The translations under genes were made by a program, and so were the position numbers. Source: an uncultured Phascolarctobacterium sp. (GTDB lineage: Bacteria > Bacillota > Negativicutes > Acidaminococcales > Acidaminococcaceae). From it: 10,123 bases of DNA. The stretch spans positions 1 to 10,123 of the forward strand of contig CAMFZA010000048.1 in the NCBI GenBank assembly GCA_946002345.1, read 5' to 3'. Below the pieces are notes generated by a model. That model did no database searches, was not told the origin of the DNA, and was given only the letters and a program-made list of their open reading frames with translations. Positions 6,693-10,123 of this stretch are shown in pieces (position 1 is the first letter of the stretch; the number at the start of each line of letters is the position of its first letter).

Positions 6693-8642
6693 ATGCAACT
6701 AGTTGTAGATAAAATTGCCAAGGCTTTTGGCATTCACGAGATATTTAAAAATGTAAGCTTTATGATTGAGCAGGGGGAGCACGTGGGCCTTGTGGGCGTA
6801 AACGGTAGCGGTAAAACCACCCTCCTGCGTTGTCTGCTCAATCCAGACTGGATTGACGACGGTGCCATCAAATTCGAGCCCGGCATCAGCGTGGGCTATG
6901 TACAACAGGGCTTCGCGGAAATTCACGGCACCATTTGGGAGTTCATGAGCGAGGCCTGCCCGGAAATTACAGCTCTGCGTCAAAAATTGGCGGAGCTGGA
7001 GCAGGCAGCCAATGGACTCAGTGGCGAAGCACTGGACGAGTGCCTTGATGAATATGCCCGGGTGACCAAGCGCTACGAATTCATCGATGGTTATAATTTT
7101 GAAAATCGCATTAAGCGGGTGCTCATCGGCTTGGGGTATACCGAGGAATGGTGGAGCCACGAGGCTGCTAATTTAAGCGGCGGCCAGAAAACACGCTTGA
7201 TGCTGGCAGCGGCGCTGGTGCGCAATCCTGATTTTATGATTTTGGACGAGCCCACCAACCATTTGGATATTGTTATGACCCAATGGCTGGAAAAATATCT
7301 GCAGGAATTCAAGGGCGGGCTCTTGGTAGTCAGCCATGACCGCGCCTTTTTGGACAATGTGGCCGTGCGCATTTTGGAAATGGAGGGGGGCAAGCTGCAA
7401 TCCTTCAAGGGCAATTACAGTCGCTATCTTGAGCAAAAGGCCATTCAAACTGCTACCTTGGAGGCGGCCTATAACGCTCAGCAGGATTATATTGCCCGCA
7501 CCGAGGCCTATATTCGTCGCTTCAAGGCAGGCATTAAGAGCAAAATGGCCCGGGGGCGTCAGTCCCAGCTGGATAGAATGGAGCGTCTGGACGCTCCTGT
7601 GCACAACGAGGAGTTTCAGCTGCGGCTGCCACCGGCGGCGGAATGCGCCGACAGAGTGCTGATTATGGAGGATTTGACCATTGGCTACGGCGAGAAGGTG
7701 CTGGCCAAGGGCATTAACCTCACCCTGCGCCGGGGTGAAAAGGCAGCGCTTTTAGGTGCTAATGGCACGGGCAAAACCACCCTTTTGCGCACTATTTTGG
7801 GCGAAATCCAGCCCTTAAAGGGTCGTGCTAAAATTGGCAACAGGGTGCAGATTGGTTATTTTTCCCAAAGCTATGAACGGTTGGACCCCCAGCAAACGCT
7901 TTTGGAAAACTTTGTCATTGAATATGGCTTCACCGAAGAGCACACCCGCTCCATGCTGGGGGGCATGCTCTTTCACGGGGACGATGTGTTCAAAAAAATC
8001 GGCGAGCTGAGCGGTGGCCAAAAGGCCCGCTTAGTGCTCCTGAAGCTGGTGCTGGACGGCGCCAACTGTCTGGTGCTGGACGAGCCCACCAACCATCTCG
8101 ATATTATGGCTCGAGAAACGGTGGAGGCCGCCTTAGAGGCCTTTGATGGCACTGTTTTGGTAGTAAGCCATGACCGGTATTTTGTTAACGAGGTAGCAGA
8201 TCGCATTTGGGAAATCGAAGACGGGCAAGTGAAGGATTACAAGGGCAATTATGACTTCTACCTTGAAGAAAAGGAAAAGCTGGCCCAGGCGGCGGCTTTG
8301 GCTGCAGCGGAGACTGCCAAGCAGCGCGCCTATGAAGAGGCCAAGGCCAAACAACAGGCACTGGTCAGTGCTGTCCCTGCCGTTCCTGCTCCCTCTAAAA
8401 AAGAGGACAAAGCCCGCCGGTACAGTCCCGAAGAAGCTGCTAAGCTGTTGCCCAAGGTGGAGCTTTCCATACGGGAGCAGGAGGCCATGATGGGGCTTTT
8501 AGAAAAGCGCATGGCGGATCCAGCCAACCATGCGGACCCTGCTAATAGCGCAGCCATGGCGGCGGAGCATGAGGAGTACGAGACAAAAATAGCCCAGCTC
8601 ATGGAGCGCTGGGAGCTATTGATGGAGGCACTGGAGGAATAG
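6693..8642 (+). CDS. ABC-F family ATPase (YdiF/Uup-like ribosome-associated protein)
   Basis: 649 residues with two ATP-binding cassettes in one chain and no membrane segments, the hallmark of ABC-F proteins. These act on the ribosome rather than in transport. NBD1: Walker A GVNGSGKTT (35-43), signature LSGGQ (161-165), Walker B with ILDEPTNHLD (183-192), SHDR (214-217). A linker of about 70 residues rich in basic and helical sequence (240-310) corresponds to the tRNA-interacting element. NBD2: Walker A GANGTGKTT (355-363), LSGGQ (439-443), LDEPTNHLD (462-470), SHDR (492-495). Residues 530-649 form an Ala/Gln-rich linker and a predicted coiled-coil C-terminal domain, as in Uup and YdiF. All catalytic motifs are intact. 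The start at 6693 has TAGGAG 6 nt upstream. Family placement is secure; whether it is a housekeeping factor or an antibiotic-resistance type cannot be told, though the tadA linkage and the C-terminal domain favour housekeeping. Confidence 0.95.
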   Translation: MQLVVDKIAKAFGIHEIFKNVSFMIEQGEHVGLVGVNGSGKTTLLRCLLNPDWIDDGAIKFEPGISVGYVQQGFAEIHGTIWEFMSEACPEITALRQKLAELEQAANGLSGEALDECLDEYARVTKRYEFIDGYNFENRIKRVLIGLGYTEEWWSHEAANLSGGQKTRLMLAAALVRNPDFMILDEPTNHLDIVMTQWLEKYLQEFKGGLLVVSHDRAFLDNVAVRILEMEGGKLQSFKGNYSRYLEQKAIQTATLEAAYNAQQDYIARTEAYIRRFKAGIKSKMARGRQSQLDRMERLDAPVHNEEFQLRLPPAAECADRVLIMEDLTIGYGEKVLAKGINLTLRRGEKAALLGANGTGKTTLLRTILGEIQPLKGRAKIGNRVQIGYFSQSYERLDPQQTLLENFVIEYGFTEEHTRSMLGGMLFHGDDVFKKIGELSGGQKARLVLLKLVLDGANCLVLDEPTNHLDIMARETVEAALEAFDGTVLVVSHDRYFVNEVADRIWEIEDGQVKDYKGNYDFYLEEKEKLAQAAALAAAETAKQRAYEEAKAKQQALVSAVPAVPAPSKKEDKARRYSPEEAAKLLPKVELSIREQEAMMGLLEKRMADPANHADPANSAAMAAEHEEYETKIAQLMERWELLMEALEE

Positions 8643-8643
8643 C

Positions 8644-9141
8644 ATGCAAACACACGAAGCATACATGCAGCTGGCCCTAGCGGAGGCTCGCCAGGCAGCT
8701 GCCTTGGGCGAGATTCCTATTGGTGCCGTGCTGGTGCACGCAGGGGAGGTTATCGCTCGGGCTCACAACATGAGGGAAACCTGGCAGGATGGCACCGCCC
8801 ATGCGGAAATCATCGTGATTCAGGAGGCCTGCAAGCGCTTAGGACGCTGGCGGCTCAGCGGCTGTAGCCTGTATGTGACCGTGGAGCCCTGTCCCATGTG
8901 CAGCGGCGCCATTGTGAATAGTCGCATTGATACGGTGGTTTATGGCTGTCCCGATGTGAAGGCCGGGGGCGCAGAGTCTATTTTTAACATCATTACCAAC
9001 CCCAATTTGAATCACACTGCCACTGTCATCAGCGGTATCTGCGAGGAGGAATGTGCCCAGGTAATGAAGGATTTTTTCCAGCGGCGGCGGGCAGAAAATA
9101 AAGCGAAAAAGCAGCAGCAACAAGCTTGTTGCTCCAAATAA
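8644..9141 (+). CDS. tadA: tRNA-specific adenosine deaminase TadA
   Basis: 165 residues. TadA deaminates adenosine 34 of tRNA-Arg(ACG) to inosine, allowing wobble decoding of CGN codons. The zinc-dependent deaminase signature is complete: HAE at 53-55 (His53 zinc ligand, Glu55 proton shuttle) and PCPMC at 82-86 (Cys83 and Cys86 zinc ligands). GEIPIGAVLV (22-31), HN at 41-42 and the GCPDVKAGG segment (101-109) are typical of TadA. Length is normal, with a basic, Gln-rich tail (KAKKQQQQACCSK). The start lies 1 nt after the ABC-F stop, with GGAGG inside the end of the ABC-F gene, so translational coupling is likely. Confidence 0.96.
   Translation: MQTHEAYMQLALAEARQAAALGEIPIGAVLVHAGEVIARAHNMRETWQDGTAHAEIIVIQEACKRLGRWRLSGCSLYVTVEPCPMCSGAIVNSRIDTVVYGCPDVKAGGAESIFNIITNPNLNHTATVISGICEEECAQVMKDFFQRRRAENKAKKQQQQACCSK
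9116..9133. repeat. Perfect 18-bp palindrome at the end of tadA
   Basis: AGCAACAAG and CTTGTTGCT abut with no spacer. It lies in the last codons of tadA. Copies of AAGCAGC flank it at 9109-9115 and 9169-9175, with an inverted copy GCTGCTT at 9143-9149. No T tract follows, so it is not an intrinsic terminator; it may be chance in a Gln-rich tail or a processing or stability hairpin. Confidence 0.5.
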
Positions 9142-9197
9142 AGCTGCTTGGTCAGCATTCTTGCGCACAAGCAGCGAATAGAATAGGAGGCGAGCCT

Positions 9198-9458
9198 ATG
9201 AATATTTATCTTTGGCGTCATAACAAAACCTATCACAGTCACAGCATGATTGACGAGCCCTGCTTGAACAATGAGTTTTATTTGGATGCTTTAGCCATCG
9301 TGGTGGCTCATGATTTGGAGGAAGCCTTGGCCAAACTGGCGGAGCAAAACGCTGGCTGGCGCATCGATGATTTGCGGGCGCTGCCCGGGACGGTCATTCC
9401 TGCTGATAAGGCAGGCGTGGTGTTCACCGAGCTGCGGGGCATGATTAATCATTTGTAA
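9198..9458 (+). CDS. Small conserved-looking protein of unknown function
   Basis: 86 residues from ATG 9198, chosen because AGGAGG lies 7 nt upstream; an earlier in-frame ATG at 9126 overlaps tadA and has no ribosome binding site. The protein is soluble, with no signal peptide or membrane segment and a single Cys (residue 22). The N-terminus is His/Asn-rich (MNIYLWRHNKTYHSHS). An acidic helix-like segment (about 37-50, HDLEEALAKLAEQN) precedes GWRIDDLRALPGTVI and a C-terminal GVVFTELRG. No family is recognised. It is the third gene of the ABC-F/tadA operon, 56 nt after tadA and before the shared terminator, so it is probably co-transcribed with them. Confidence 0.8.
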   Translation: MNIYLWRHNKTYHSHSMIDEPCLNNEFYLDALAIVVAHDLEEALAKLAEQNAGWRIDDLRALPGTVIPADKAGVVFTELRGMINHL

Positions 9459-9517
9459 AAGTGCGCGACAGCAAACATTATGCTACGCATTCTCCACTGT
9501 AAAATAAGCATAATAAT

Positions 9518-9566
9518 AGCAGAACCATTTGCTGATTATCTTCAGTTTATTTGGTTCTGCTTTTTT
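9518..9566 (+). terminator. Rho-independent terminator of the ABC-F/tadA operon
   Basis: AGCAGAACCA (9518-9527) pairs with TGGTTCTGCT (9552-9561), a perfect 10-bp stem, with a 24-nt loop that can itself fold (CTGA/TCAG). Six T residues end the element (9561-9566), followed by GCG and more T. A perfect 8-bp inverted repeat, ATTATGCT/AGCATAAT (9477-9484 and 9507-9514), lies just before it and may form an extra 3'-end hairpin. Confidence 0.88.
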
Positions 9567-9621
9567 GCGTTTTTAAGCATGGTTGTTTTCTCCTCAAACT
9601 CCAACACTCCTGTCTAGTACA

Positions 9622-9670
9622 TTTTTCATAAGAATTTTGCAGTAATAGTCACGTTTTTCATAGGAAAAAC
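9622..9670. repeat. Repeated TTTTTCATA motif upstream of the obg promoter
   Basis: TTTTTCATA occurs at 9622-9630 and again at 9654-9662, 32 bp apart (about three helical turns); with the next bases 12 of 13 match. The second copy is half of a perfect inverted repeat, GTTTTTC-ATAG-GAAAAAC (9653-9670). It lies about 35-80 bp upstream of the obg -35 and could bind a regulator. No other feature and no convincing small ORF was seen in 9567-9701. Confidence 0.35.
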
Positions 9671-9701
9671 ACAACCTCCCCAGCTTTTGTGTCCCACACC
9701 A

Positions 9702-9731
9702 TTGCAAAGGACTGGTGTTTCACGCTATAAT
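9702..9731 (+). promoter_or_regulatory. Promoter of obg
   Basis: TTGCAA (9702-9707, 4 of 6) and a perfect TATAAT (9726-9731) are separated by 18 bp. Transcription would begin near 9738, giving a leader of about 100 nt before the obg start. Confidence 0.6.
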
Positions 9732-9781
9732 ATGTATAAGTGGGTTTATGACCATTTTTAGCTGTGAGCAAATGTTCCTGG

Positions 9782-9815
9782 CTAAAGCCCGTTGCTTTGG
9801 TTTAATTTTATTTTG
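9782..9815 (+). promoter_or_regulatory. Hairpin followed by a U-rich stretch in the obg leader
   Basis: CTAAAGC (9782-9788) pairs with GCTTTGG (9794-9800), 7 pairs including one G-U, around CCGTT. The U-rich TTTAATTTTATTTT follows. An upstream TTTAGC (9757-9762) could pair instead with GCTAAA (9781-9786). This resembles a weak attenuator, but the stem is short and the T tract interrupted. Confidence 0.3.
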
Positions 9816-9825
9816 GTAGTTATAG

Positions 9826-10123
<298 letters not shown>

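Noticed and set aside
6699..8662. Several open frames antisense to the ABC-F gene
   Set aside because: They lie opposite a gene with all ABC-F motifs intact, and none has a ribosome binding site or recognisable domain.
9116..9133. Palindrome at the tadA end as a terminator
   Set aside because: No T tract follows, and another gene with its own ribosome binding site but no evident promoter lies just downstream.
9126..9458. Upstream start at 9126 for the small ORF
   Set aside because: It overlaps the end of tadA, lacks a ribosome binding site and falls in the palindrome. ATG 9198 with AGGAGG is far better.

Overview
The window looks like chromosomal DNA from a diderm Firmicute of the class Negativicutes. 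This is an inference. It carries autotransporter beta-barrel proteins, which need an outer membrane, beside housekeeping genes (obg, tadA, an ABC-F ATPase) with strong AGGAGG-type ribosome binding sites and extended -10 promoters typical of Firmicutes. The family within the class cannot be fixed from this sequence; Acidaminococcaceae would be a reasonable guess.

Left part, minus strand (1-6363): a cluster of two paralogous autotransporters. Upstream (6363 down to 2533) lies a gene for a signal peptide, a metzincin-type zinc protease domain, a repeat-rich passenger and a C-terminal beta-barrel. An in-frame TAA at 5104-5106 splits it into a 419-residue exported protease half and an 851-codon passenger/barrel half with no signal peptide. 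The reading frame is otherwise intact across the stop, so the gene is a recent nonsense pseudogene, a sequencing error, or a case of readthrough. A terminator follows. A second autotransporter (2356 down past position 1) has a promoter whose -35 overlaps that terminator. It has nearly the same signal peptide and barrel and a related passenger, but no protease domain, and its last codons lie outside the window.

Divergent intergenic region (6364-6692): a minus-strand leader with two mutually exclusive hairpins for the protease autotransporter, and an extended -10 promoter for the plus-strand operon.

Right part, plus strand (6693-9458): an ABC-F ribosome-associated ATPase, the tRNA adenosine deaminase tadA (start 1 nt after the ABC-F stop, so probably translationally coupled) and an unrecognised 86-residue protein, ending at a strong terminator (9518-9566). 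Two genes of this set act on translation. After a 379-nt gap holding a promoter and some inverted and direct repeats, the ribosome-assembly GTPase gene obg begins at 9838 and runs off the right edge.
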